From assembly GCA_016222825.1 (NCBI GenBank), contig JACRQF010000009.1:186001-250000 (forward strand): a stretch of 64,000 bases of DNA, given 5' to 3'. A program made the translations under genes and the position numbers. This stretch comes from Verrucomicrobiota bacterium. Its GTDB lineage: Bacteria; Verrucomicrobiota; Verrucomicrobiia; CAIQCK01. This document shows, piece after piece, positions 26,592 to 34,870 of the stretch. The notes beneath the pieces were generated by a model. It saw only the letters and a program-made list of their open reading frames with translations. It did no database searches and had not been told where the DNA came from. Every line of letters begins with the position of its first letter. Positions within the stretch are counted from its first letter, which is position 1.

Positions 26592-28028
26592 ATGAAAACC
26601 ACACGACGTAACTTCATCCTCACCGCGGCAAGCGGCAGCCTCGGTGCGCTCGCCACGACTGCACAAGCTGCGAAGCCATCCGGCAAGCAATCCGGTGTCA
26701 TCGTCATTCCTGAACGCAAAGTGCCGGTGCTTGCAGAAGCCGACGTGGTCGTTTGCGGCGGCGGGACGGCGGGCATCTCGGCGGCATGTTGCGCGGCGCG
26801 GCATGGCGCGAAGGTCGTCCTGCTGGAGCGCTGGCCAAGCCTCGGCGGCATGGCCACCAACGCGCTCGTCAACATCTGGCACACGAGCGACCGCAAGAAG
26901 CAGGTCATCCGCGGGTTCGTGCAAGAGGCGGTGGATCGCGGCGGGCGGTTTGTGCGACGCATGGCGCATTTCCCCACCAAGCCGGAAACGCACGAGTTCG
27001 ACTCGACAGGGATGCGCGTCGTGTTCGACCGGATGACCAAGGACGCGGGCGTGCGCGTCTTCTGCGGCCTCACTGCTGTCGAGTCCATCGTCGAGGATGG
27101 GCGGCTGCGCGCGGTGCTGGTGGACACAAAGACCGGGCGCAAGGCGGTGTGCGGGAAGATCTTCGTGGACGCTACTGGTGACGGCGACGTCGCCGCCAAC
27201 GCCGGGTTGCTGTTCGACTTTGGCCGCGTGAGTGACGGCGGCGTGCAGGGCATGACGATGATGTTCCGGTTGCGCGACATCGCCCCGGCTGTCATCAAGG
27301 CGCACCCCGAAGACGCCAAACGCGTCTTCGCCCTCATGAAGAAGCTGCGCGACGAAGGCAGGTTTCCGCAGTTCCTCGAAGCCGCCGCGCTTTCCTACCT
27401 GAGCAGTCCGCGCGACCCGGTGGTCTCCTACAACATGTGCCCCGTGGCCGGCAACCCGCTGCATGAGGAGGAACTGACGCGGCTCACCGCACAGGCGCGC
27501 GAGCAGGTCTATCGCTACGTGGACCTCTGGCGCGAGCAGATGCCCGGCTTCGAGGAGGCCGAGGTCGAGCAGTTGGGCTTCAGCCTCGGCATCCGCGAAT
27601 CGCGCCGCATCCGCGGCCTGAAGACGCTCGACGCGCGGATGGTCGTGAAAGCCGTGAAACAGCCCGACGCGATCGGCCACGGTTTCTGGATGATAGATAT
27701 CCACGACCCGAAAGGCACCGGCCACACGACGTGGGTGGACCAGAAGCGTGAGATGATGCCGCCCGTCGGCGAGAGCTATCACATCCCGCTCGGCATCTGC
27801 CTCAATGCGAAGCTACCAAACCTCGCTGTCGTCGGCCGTTGTGCGTCAACCACGCACGAGGGGCTCGCCTCCGTGCGGCTCCAGTCGCACTGCATGGTCA
27901 TGGGCCAGGGCGTCGGCACTTGCGCCGCGCTCGCGCTCAACGCCGGCGCGGACATGGCGAAGTTCGACGTGCGCAGACTCCAGGCGCAGTTGCGCAAGGA
28001 CGGCGTCTATCTGGAAGATGTGCCGTAG
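26592..28028 (+). CDS. Tat-exported FAD-dependent oxidoreductase (copy 2)
   Basis: 478 residues. Same architecture as the protein at 15787: Tat signal TTRRNFILTAASGSLGALAT, VVVCGGGTAGISAACCAARHG, LLERWPSLGGM, VDATGDGDVAANAG and VVGRCASTTHEGLASVR. The signal peptides differ at only one or two positions and the C-termini (DVRRLQAQLRKDGVYLEDVP) are nearly the same. The greatest divergence is in the middle (residues ~120-260), the likely substrate-facing part. This suggests a duplication followed by specialisation. Here it sits between the GH38-like gene and an uncharacterised secreted protein. Confidence 0.82.
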   Translation: MKTTRRNFILTAASGSLGALATTAQAAKPSGKQSGVIVIPERKVPVLAEADVVVCGGGTAGISAACCAARHGAKVVLLERWPSLGGMATNALVNIWHTSDRKKQVIRGFVQEAVDRGGRFVRRMAHFPTKPETHEFDSTGMRVVFDRMTKDAGVRVFCGLTAVESIVEDGRLRAVLVDTKTGRKAVCGKIFVDATGDGDVAANAGLLFDFGRVSDGGVQGMTMMFRLRDIAPAVIKAHPEDAKRVFALMKKLRDEGRFPQFLEAAALSYLSSPRDPVVSYNMCPVAGNPLHEEELTRLTAQAREQVYRYVDLWREQMPGFEEAEVEQLGFSLGIRESRRIRGLKTLDARMVVKAVKQPDAIGHGFWMIDIHDPKGTGHTTWVDQKREMMPPVGESYHIPLGICLNAKLPNLAVVGRCASTTHEGLASVRLQSHCMVMGQGVGTCAALALNAGADMAKFDVRRLQAQLRKDGVYLEDVP

Positions 28029-28062
28029 CGAGATGACAAGCGGCAATCCTGGCCACAGCACC

Positions 28063-29397
28063 ATGAAACCTCTTCATCACCCCGTCCTCGCATGCCTGTT
28101 TCTGTTCGCGGCGGGCGCGTTCGCGGACACGAACCTGCTGGAGCGCACGAAAACGCTCTGCCGCGGCTACGCCGAAGGTTTCATCAGCCCCGCCACCGAC
28201 CTCGCCTATGGCAAACGGCTCAATGGGCCGCGCGGTCTCGCAGTGCTGGAGAAACCCGAGGAAGTTGCGCGAGGGCGCGTGATGGGCGAACGCCGGCCGT
28301 GGGGTTACGGGTCGGGCATCGAGGACCCGGCCTACCAGACCGGCATGATGCTCTTTGCGCTCTGCGACGCTGAAGAGGCGACCGGCGAAGCGTTTTTTGC
28401 CGAACTGGCCCGCCGCGCCTATCGCGGACTCCGTCGCATGAGCACGCTCAGCCCGGTGGAGGGTTTTGTGCCGCGCGGGCCGCATCCGGCCGACGGCAAG
28501 AGCTACTATAAAGACTCGTCGCTCGACCAGCACAGCCTCTACGTGTGTGGCTTGTGGCGCTACCACCGCAGCCGGCTCGCTTCGCCGAAAGAGAAGGCGG
28601 CCATCCGCGAGATCGTCGGCAAGGTGATCCGCCGTTTGGAGAAGACGCAGTGGAGCATCCAAGTCGAGGACGGCAGCGTCGCGGCGCACGCTGGCGGCAG
28701 CATGCTCCGGTGGGAGCCGAGGACGGCCACGCTGCTGTTGATGATGCTCGCGGCGGCGCATGACGTGACGGGCGACGGGCGCTGGAAGGAAGCCTACGAC
28801 CGCTTCGGCGGCGAGGAGAACGGCCGGCGATGGGCGCTGCTGGCGAAGGAGATCGAGCGCAGCCGCGATCACCGCTACACGATGTTCATGAACCAACACA
28901 TTCTCCGCATGGAAACGCTGCGCCGCATTGAACCGTCCGCCGAGCGGAAGGCGGTCCTGCGCCGGCATATTGAAGCGACCGCGGAAGACATGTTGTCGGC
29001 GCCGTATTTTCGCGCGTGGCGCAGTCTCGACTGGCTGGGCGAGGAATCGTGGGAGGACGCCGCCAAGAAGGAAGTCGCCAACGCCTATCTGCAACCGCTC
29101 GGCGTCACGGTGGCCTCGGAGGTCACGGTGATGGATCTTTGGCGGAAGTTCGACGTGAACCGCCTCTCGCCGCCGGCCCTGCGTGGCCGTCGCAATCACT
29201 ACGAACCGATCGCACTGGCCACGCCCGCGATGGTCTGGCAAATCGCATTGCTCTCGCAGAAGCCGGAGTTGATCGCCAAGGTCCGGCCCACCGTGCGCGA
29301 GATGCTGGAACAAGTGGACTTCTCGAAGGTTGATAGCGGCTGGGCCTGCAACTACTCCGTCCTCGCCGCGCTGTGGAACGCGGTGCCAAGCCCATGA
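28063..29397 (+). CDS. Secreted helical protein of unknown function, toroid-like
   Basis: 444 residues from the ATG at 28063, giving signal peptide HHPVLACLFLFAAGAFAD. The mature protein is alpha-helical, with spaced aromatic/Gly segments (RPWGYGSGIEDPAYQTGMM, DQHSLYVCGLWRYHRS, WRSLDWLGEESWEDAAKK, FSKVDSGWACNYSVLAALW). This pattern recalls alpha/alpha-toroid glycoside hydrolases and lyases, but I cannot place it in a family or name catalytic residues. It follows the FAD oxidoreductase by 34 bases and precedes a large hydrolase, so a role in polysaccharide breakdown is likely from context only. Confidence 0.6.
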   Translation: MKPLHHPVLACLFLFAAGAFADTNLLERTKTLCRGYAEGFISPATDLAYGKRLNGPRGLAVLEKPEEVARGRVMGERRPWGYGSGIEDPAYQTGMMLFALCDAEEATGEAFFAELARRAYRGLRRMSTLSPVEGFVPRGPHPADGKSYYKDSSLDQHSLYVCGLWRYHRSRLASPKEKAAIREIVGKVIRRLEKTQWSIQVEDGSVAAHAGGSMLRWEPRTATLLLMMLAAAHDVTGDGRWKEAYDRFGGEENGRRWALLAKEIERSRDHRYTMFMNQHILRMETLRRIEPSAERKAVLRRHIEATAEDMLSAPYFRAWRSLDWLGEESWEDAAKKEVANAYLQPLGVTVASEVTVMDLWRKFDVNRLSPPALRGRRNHYEPIALATPAMVWQIALLSQKPELIAKVRPTVREMLEQVDFSKVDSGWACNYSVLAALWNAVPSP

Positions 29398-29552
29398 CAG
29401 GTGGCCGCTAAGAGTTGCCCAGCCGCGCCCGAGAGTCTTCCGGCCGCGCAGTCCGCGCGCCTCCCATGCGATCGCCTGGAAGGCGGGATGTCGCCGGCTG
29501 GACATGCAGGCTTGACGCTTCGAACGGGACTCTCCACCTTCAACAGAAAGAA

Positions 29553-32399
29553 ATGAAACTGGATCTTGAAGTTCGATTGCCGCGGGCAGGGAACGTCCGC
29601 CGGGCGCACTCTGCCGTGCTTTCCATGCTGGCGTCTCTTCTCGCATTCGGGTGCGGCCTTGGAACGGCAGCGGGAGCCGAAAACACGTCCAACGCTGCCG
29701 TCTCGCTCATATCGCAGGGCTTCTGCATCGCCATACCGAACGACGGTCAGTTTGTGCTGGGGTTTCCCTCGCTGCTCGACGCGGAGCAGAAGCCAACCAA
29801 GCCAACCGGCGCGACAGTGAGCGGCGGCGCTGCCAGCGTCGAGTATCCGCATGGGGCGAAGCTTGCGGTGGAGCGCAACGGCGCGGAGATCACGCTGCAT
29901 TTCACGGGACTGACGGACGCGACGAAAGGGTTCCGGATGGAGATGACGCTGCCGGGCGAGTTCAAGGACGGCGGGAAGTTCCAGTTGGAGGGCGAGGACG
30001 CACGGCCTTTCCCGGCGGCGTTCAGCGGCGAGCAGTATGTGTTCAAGGGAGCGCCGAAGCCGGTGGCGCTGATTGCGCCGCGCGGCGGTGCGCTCACGGT
30101 GGCGATGCCCTATGGCTGGCATCAGGTGCAAGACGGGCGCAAGTGGAACTCGCCGAACTTCGATTATCTCTTCACCACCGCCGTGACGCGCGACGCGAAC
30201 AACGAGGCGTGGTTCACCTTCAAGCTCTGGAGTGGCGGCGCGCCGGCCGGGGCGAAGGCGGAACCTGCGCCGGTCGCGCGCGCGCAGGGCACGTCGTTGC
30301 GGCTGACGCGCGAGGGGTTGGCAATCGAGGCGGGCAGCGCGGGGAAGTTCACGCTCACCCACCCGGTTTTCGTCGGCGAGAAGTGGGATGACGTGCGCAA
30401 AGCGATCGAGACGACCGTGTCGGGCAACAGCGCGACGCTCAAGTTCGACGGCGATGCGCGCGTGGAGGTGGCGTTGCAGCCGGGCGAGGGCACGCTGACG
30501 TTCACGCCGGTCAACGTGCCCGCCGGCGTGAAGTCGCTCCGCGCGACGATGCAGATTGATTTCAGCTACGCCGCGGGCGGCTCGTGGAAGATCGGCGACG
30601 GCCGGGAAACGCCGTTTCCCGCGCAGAAGCCGCCCAAGCCGCACATCCACCAAGGCAATGCCGACTCGCTGCTGCTACGCTATAGCGACGGCGCGACGCT
30701 GGCGTTCGAGGTTCCGCCTTACAGCCTCCAGGAACTGACCGACAACCGCGAGTGGGGCTGGAAGATTTTCCAGTGGCAATTCAACGCGCCCTGCCAGACC
30801 GGCGCGGGACCGATGCGGGTGAAGATCACGTTCGGCGCGCCGTCGGCCGACGCGCCGAAGCTCGTGGACCGCTTCGGTCAGAGCACGCGCTCAGATTTTC
30901 CTGGCAAGGTGAAGTCGGAGGAGGAACTCAAGCAGGACACGCAAGCCGAAGCGGCGTGGCTGGCGGGGCTGAAACCGCCGGCGCTCGACACGTTCGGCGG
31001 GTGGCCCGGCAGCGGCGAGAAGCTCGGCCTCAAGCGGACCGGCTTCTTCCACGTCGAGAAGAAAGAGGGGCGGTGGATTCTGGTGGACCCGGAGGGCAAC
31101 GCCTTCTTCCATCTTGGCGTGTGCGCCTTCGGGCCGTCGGATGATTACACTTACTTCGCCGGCCGCGAGCATGTCTATGAGTGGCTGCCCGCGCGCGACG
31201 GCGAGTTCGCGGCCGCGTTTCATCCGAACGACTATTGGAAGCCGAACGCCCTCTCGTTCCATCTCGTCAACACCATCCGCAAGACCGGCCGCCCTTACGA
31301 TACCGCCGCCTACACCGCGCGCATGATCGAGCGCGTGCGGAAGTGGGGCTTCAACTCGACAGGCGCGTTCGGCGCGGGTGACGCGGGCGCGCGGCAGCAG
31401 GCGAAGTTCCCGCACGTGACGTCCCTGCCACTGGCGACGTGGGAAGGTTTCCGCGACATCCCCGGCACGCACGGCGTGTTCGATCCGTTCTCGCAGAAGC
31501 TCCGTGTGCTTTGCGACAAGCTTTTCGCAGAGAAGCTGCCGCCGGCCGCCGACGATCCGCTGCTCATCGGCTACTACCTGGCCAACGAGCCGCTCTACGA
31601 GGAAGTTCCCGGCGCCGTCGCGGCGCTCGACGGCTCGCATCCATGCAAGCGGCGGCTCGCGCAGATGCTGGAGGAGAAATACAAGACGGCCGAGGCGTTC
31701 AATGGTGCGTGGGAGACGTCGTTTGCGTCGTTCGCCGAGGTCGCTGCGCGCGGCCTGCCGGTGAAAACCGCCGCCGCGAAAGAGGACATGCGGAAGTTCA
31801 CCGGCATCTTCCTTGACGCTTACTTCCGCGTGGTGACGGAGACGTTCCGCAAATACGACAAGAACCACCTGCTTATCGGCAACCGCCTCCAGCCCGGCAC
31901 GATTAACGACGAGACGCTCTGCCGGCTCAGCGGCAAGTATCTGGATGTCGTCTCGTTCAACTACTACACCTACGGCTTCGACCCCGCCCTGCTCGCGCGC
32001 ATCCGCGGCTGGATGGGCGACAAGCCGATGTTCTTCAGCGAGTTCTACTTCAGCTCGACCGGCGACAGCGGCCTCTCCGGCGGCGTGAAGGACGTGTCCA
32101 CCCAGCGCGAACGCGGCCTCGCCTACCGCCATTACGTTGAGCAAGCCGCCGCGCTCGGCTACGTCGTGGGCATCGAGTGGTTCACGCTCGTGGACCAGGC
32201 GGTGACGGGCCGCTGGTTCGACAAATACAACGGCGAAGCCGCCAACACCGGCCTCATCTCCGTCGCTGACCGCCCGTGGAAGGTGATGCTCGGCGAGATG
32301 ATGAAGACCAACCACGACATCTACAAAGTCTTTCTCGGTGAGCGCCCGCCCTTCGTCTTTGACGACCCGCGCTTCAAGCCGGCGGGCGCGGGCAAATAG
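29553..32399 (+). CDS. Large secreted multidomain clan GH-A glycoside hydrolase
   Basis: 948 residues from the ATG at 29553 (AGAAAG precedes it). Signal or anchor segment VLSMLASLLAFGCGLGTAAGAE; the Cys in LAFGC could be a lipobox. Residues ~40-450 are beta-sandwich-like. From ~490 a TIM barrel begins with KRTGFFHVEKKEGRWILVDPEGNAFFHLGV, as in agarase-like enzymes. The acid/base lies in YYLANEPLY (Glu679) and the nucleophile in MFFSEFYFSS (Glu830), so the catalytic pair is complete, unlike in its paralogues at 5386 and 6577. The 3' end overlaps the convergent gene by 26 bases. Substrate unknown; a galactan- or agar-like polymer is possible. Confidence 0.75.
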   Translation: MKLDLEVRLPRAGNVRRAHSAVLSMLASLLAFGCGLGTAAGAENTSNAAVSLISQGFCIAIPNDGQFVLGFPSLLDAEQKPTKPTGATVSGGAASVEYPHGAKLAVERNGAEITLHFTGLTDATKGFRMEMTLPGEFKDGGKFQLEGEDARPFPAAFSGEQYVFKGAPKPVALIAPRGGALTVAMPYGWHQVQDGRKWNSPNFDYLFTTAVTRDANNEAWFTFKLWSGGAPAGAKAEPAPVARAQGTSLRLTREGLAIEAGSAGKFTLTHPVFVGEKWDDVRKAIETTVSGNSATLKFDGDARVEVALQPGEGTLTFTPVNVPAGVKSLRATMQIDFSYAAGGSWKIGDGRETPFPAQKPPKPHIHQGNADSLLLRYSDGATLAFEVPPYSLQELTDNREWGWKIFQWQFNAPCQTGAGPMRVKITFGAPSADAPKLVDRFGQSTRSDFPGKVKSEEELKQDTQAEAAWLAGLKPPALDTFGGWPGSGEKLGLKRTGFFHVEKKEGRWILVDPEGNAFFHLGVCAFGPSDDYTYFAGREHVYEWLPARDGEFAAAFHPNDYWKPNALSFHLVNTIRKTGRPYDTAAYTARMIERVRKWGFNSTGAFGAGDAGARQQAKFPHVTSLPLATWEGFRDIPGTHGVFDPFSQKLRVLCDKLFAEKLPPAADDPLLIGYYLANEPLYEEVPGAVAALDGSHPCKRRLAQMLEEKYKTAEAFNGAWETSFASFAEVAARGLPVKTAAAKEDMRKFTGIFLDAYFRVVTETFRKYDKNHLLIGNRLQPGTINDETLCRLSGKYLDVVSFNYYTYGFDPALLARIRGWMGDKPMFFSEFYFSSTGDSGLSGGVKDVSTQRERGLAYRHYVEQAAALGYVVGIEWFTLVDQAVTGRWFDKYNGEAANTGLISVADRPWKVMLGEMMKTNHDIYKVFLGERPPFVFDDPRFKPAGAGK

Positions 32400-33309
32400 C
32401 GACACGCTCCCGAAACCACCATGCGTTGAGCCGTGGCGCCCACCAGACCATGAACGCCGCGAACGGCACCGCAGCCACCAGGTCCACCGCAAAATGCAGC
32501 CGCAGATACTGGGTCGCCAGCACCAAGCCCGTGCCGAACGGCAACAGCAGCCAGAAAAGCAGCCGCACATGGTGCCACGCAAACGCCAGTGTCACCAGCG
32601 TCACCGCCGTGTGCAGGCTTGGAAAGCAATCCCGCGGCGAGCGCAGCGGCCCGCTGCTGTAAGCGTGCAACAGCGCCGTCATCAGCGCGCCGTCGGTCCT
32701 GAGCTGCTCGTGGAGCTGCGCGTTGTTGCCGATCACCGCGAATGGCGGCGACACCGGCACCAGCATGTAGCCGCCAAACCCGAAATAAAGCGTCAGCATC
32801 ACCGCCACCATGAAGTTCCGGAACGCCACCTCCTGCCGCTGCCGGTAGAGCGCCACGGCCAGCAACGGCGCCATGAAGTAGTGCGCCGAGTAGCAAACCG
32901 CCATCAGCATGGTCATGCCATCGTTGATCCAGCCGTCGAGCCAATACGCCGGCACGCCGCCGAACAACCGCAGGTCCATCTCCAGCGCCCAGCCCGTCCG
33001 GTCCACCAGCGGCAAGTCGCGCAGAAACTCGTTCAGGTTCTCGTAGATCAGCACACACCCCACGAACGGCGCAAAATCCCGCGCCGTGCGCCAGCCGCCG
33101 CCGGCCCGCCCCTCGCGCGCCCACATCACCAGCGCCCCGACCACCGCCAGCCCCGCGAAACCGTAAAACGTCCGGTAGTGGAAATGCACCGTCCGGTGGA
33201 ACATCACCGCCAGCGCCGCCAGCACCAGCGTGAAGACGATCAACACCGCCTCTTCCGGCCGCAACCGCCGGCTCCGCGTCAAAGCCACACTCAAGGGTTC
33301 CGAAGTCAC
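32374..33309 (-). CDS. PAP2-superfamily membrane phosphatase/transferase
   Basis: 311 residues with about six to seven membrane segments (VLIVFTLVLAALAVMF, FYGFAGLAVVGALVMW, LLFWLLLPFGTGLVLA and others). The PAP2 motifs are SPRDCFPSLHTAVTL (P-S-x-H) and YLRLHFAVDLVAAVPFA (H-x-x-x-D). The layout resembles inositol-phosphorylceramide synthase-like PAP2 proteins (Aur1/Ipt1 type), which transfer phosphate-containing head groups onto lipids. Beside it on the other strand lie a glycosyltransferase, a methyltransferase and a polytopic protein, which points to envelope lipid modification. It overlaps the 3' end of the convergent hydrolase gene. Confidence 0.75.
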   Translation of the reverse strand: MTSEPLSVALTRSRRLRPEEAVLIVFTLVLAALAVMFHRTVHFHYRTFYGFAGLAVVGALVMWAREGRAGGGWRTARDFAPFVGCVLIYENLNEFLRDLPLVDRTGWALEMDLRLFGGVPAYWLDGWINDGMTMLMAVCYSAHYFMAPLLAVALYRQRQEVAFRNFMVAVMLTLYFGFGGYMLVPVSPPFAVIGNNAQLHEQLRTDGALMTALLHAYSSGPLRSPRDCFPSLHTAVTLVTLAFAWHHVRLLFWLLLPFGTGLVLATQYLRLHFAVDLVAAVPFAAFMVWWAPRLNAWWFRERVAICPRPPA

Positions 33310-33367
33310 GGCCGCATTTCACCCGCCCCCGCCCGCGAAGTCAACGCCGCGAAGGCCGCGGACGCCG

Positions 33368-33397
33368 TTGACGCGGGCTGAAGGCGGCGTTTAGTAT
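33368..33397 (+). promoter_or_regulatory. Sigma-70-type promoter, predicted leaderless
   Basis: TTGACG (33368-33373), an 18-bp spacer, then TAGTAT (33392-33397). Only six bases (CCGCTC) separate the -10 box from the ATG at 33404, so transcription should begin at or next to the start codon. No ribosome-binding site is present. It drives the GT2-methyltransferase-membrane protein group. Confidence 0.65.
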
Positions 33398-33403
33398 CCG
33401 CTC

Positions 33404-34114
33404 ATGCGCGTGGAGATTACCATCCCGGTCTTCAACGAAGAACACGACCTGCCCGGCAGCATCGAGAAGCTCACGGCGTTTCTGGCCGGCGTGAAGTGGT
33501 TCGAGTCCAGCATCGTCATCGCTGACAACGCCTCCACCGACCGCACCTGGGCCGTCGCGCAGGAACTCGAACGCGCCCACCCCAACGTCCGCGCCGTCCA
33601 CCTCGACGCCAAGGGCCGCGGCCGCGCGCTCCATGCTGTCTGGTCGCGGAGCGACGCCGACGTGGTCAGCTACATGGACGTGGATCTCTCCACGAACCTG
33701 AAATACTTCCCCCTGCTCATCCACGGCATCAGCATCGGCTACGACGTGGCCATCGGCTCACGGCTGCTGCAAGCCTCACAGGTGCGGCGTTCGCCAAAAC
33801 GCGAGGTCATCTCCCGCGTCTACAACCTGCTTGTGAAGGCGATGTTCTGGCAGCGGTTTTCGGATGCGCAGTGCGGCTTCAAGGCGTTGCGCCGCGAGGT
33901 GGCTTGCAAGCTGCTGCCGCACGTCCAGGACACCAACTGGTTTTTCGATACCGAACTGCTGCTGCTGGCGGAGAAACACGGGTTCAAGATTTTCGAGGTG
34001 CCCGTCCAATGGATCGAAGACCTCGACTCGCGCGTGAAGATCGTGAGCACGGCGCTCGAAGACATCCGCGGCCTGCTGCGCATGAGGTGCGCGGGCTTTC
34101 ACCAGAAGCTCTAG
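33404..34114 (+). CDS. GT2-family glycosyltransferase, dolichyl/polyprenyl-phosphate type
   Basis: 236 residues. GT-A fold start VEITIPVFNEEHDLPGS, nucleotide contact VIADNASTDRTW, and D-x-D in SYMDVDLST (Asp92, Asp94). SDAQCGFKALRRE and NWFFDTELLLLAEKHG match the polyprenyl-phosphate glucosyl/mannosyl transferase branch. No membrane segment is seen, so it acts at the inner face of the cytoplasmic membrane using a nucleotide sugar. The next gene starts 3 bases after its stop, and the polytopic membrane protein beyond that could use the lipid-linked sugar (inference). Start supported by the promoter 6 nt upstream. Confidence 0.85.
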   Translation: MRVEITIPVFNEEHDLPGSIEKLTAFLAGVKWFESSIVIADNASTDRTWAVAQELERAHPNVRAVHLDAKGRGRALHAVWSRSDADVVSYMDVDLSTNLKYFPLLIHGISIGYDVAIGSRLLQASQVRRSPKREVISRVYNLLVKAMFWQRFSDAQCGFKALRREVACKLLPHVQDTNWFFDTELLLLAEKHGFKIFEVPVQWIEDLDSRVKIVSTALEDIRGLLRMRCAGFHQKL

Positions 34115-34117
34115 CCG

Positions 34118-34870
34118 ATGCGCGACCAGCTTTACGACGAGATCTTCCGGGCCGAGCAGACCCACTGGTGGTTTCGCGGCCGGCTCAGGATTGTCACCGC
34201 GCTCATCCGCCGCTTCGCGCCGGCGGCGCGGCCGTTGCGCGTGGCCGACGTGGGCTGCGGCATGGGGGCGAGCTTCGAGGCGCTCGCGGAGTTCGGCCCG
34301 GTCGTGGGCGTGGACAACTCGCCGCGGGCACTGGCCTTCTCGCGCTCGCGCGGGCCGTTCCGGCTCGTGGCGGGCGAACTGCCCCGGCTCCCGTTTGCCG
34401 ACGGCGCGTTTGACGTGGTCTGCGCGCTGGACGTGATCGAGCATCTCGACGACGACACGGCGGCGGTGCGCGAACTGTGGCGGATTTGCGCGCCGGGCGG
34501 GTTGATGGTGCTAACCGTGCCGGCCTGTCCATGGCTCTGGAGCGAGCATGATGAGATCAACGACCACAAGCGCCGCTACACGCGCGAGGGCTTGCGGGCG
34601 TTGCTGGCGCTGTCCGGCGCGGAGACGACGCGGCTCAGTTTCATGAACGTCGCGCTGGCCCCGCCGTTGATGCTTTACCGCGTGCTGCAACGGCGGCTGC
34701 GCAAGCCTCGCCCGCCCACTGAGGTTCCTCGCTCCGATATCTTCAATCTTCCCGCGCCGTTGAACAGCTTCCTGGCTTGGCTGTTCGGTGCGGAAGCCGG
34801 CTGGCTGCGGTTCGGCGCGCTGCCGTTCGGCGTGTCGCTCATCGCCGTGCTCCGAAGAACCAAGCCATGA
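34118..34870 (+). CDS. SAM-dependent class I methyltransferase
   Basis: 250 residues. SAM-binding motif I is RVADVGCGMGASFEAL (residues ~41-56), followed by VVGVDNSPRALAF (acidic strand-2 end) and VVCALDVIEHLDDD (motif IV). The opening RAEQTHWWFRGRLRI and the tail HDEINDHKRRYTREGL are typical of methyltransferases found beside polyprenyl-type glycosyltransferases. The substrate is probably a lipid-linked sugar or a polysaccharide end, by context only. Its stop overlaps the next start by ATGA. Confidence 0.85.
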   Translation: MRDQLYDEIFRAEQTHWWFRGRLRIVTALIRRFAPAARPLRVADVGCGMGASFEALAEFGPVVGVDNSPRALAFSRSRGPFRLVAGELPRLPFADGAFDVVCALDVIEHLDDDTAAVRELWRICAPGGLMVLTVPACPWLWSEHDEINDHKRRYTREGLRALLALSGAETTRLSFMNVALAPPLMLYRVLQRRLRKPRPPTEVPRSDIFNLPAPLNSFLAWLFGAEAGWLRFGALPFGVSLIAVLRRTKP

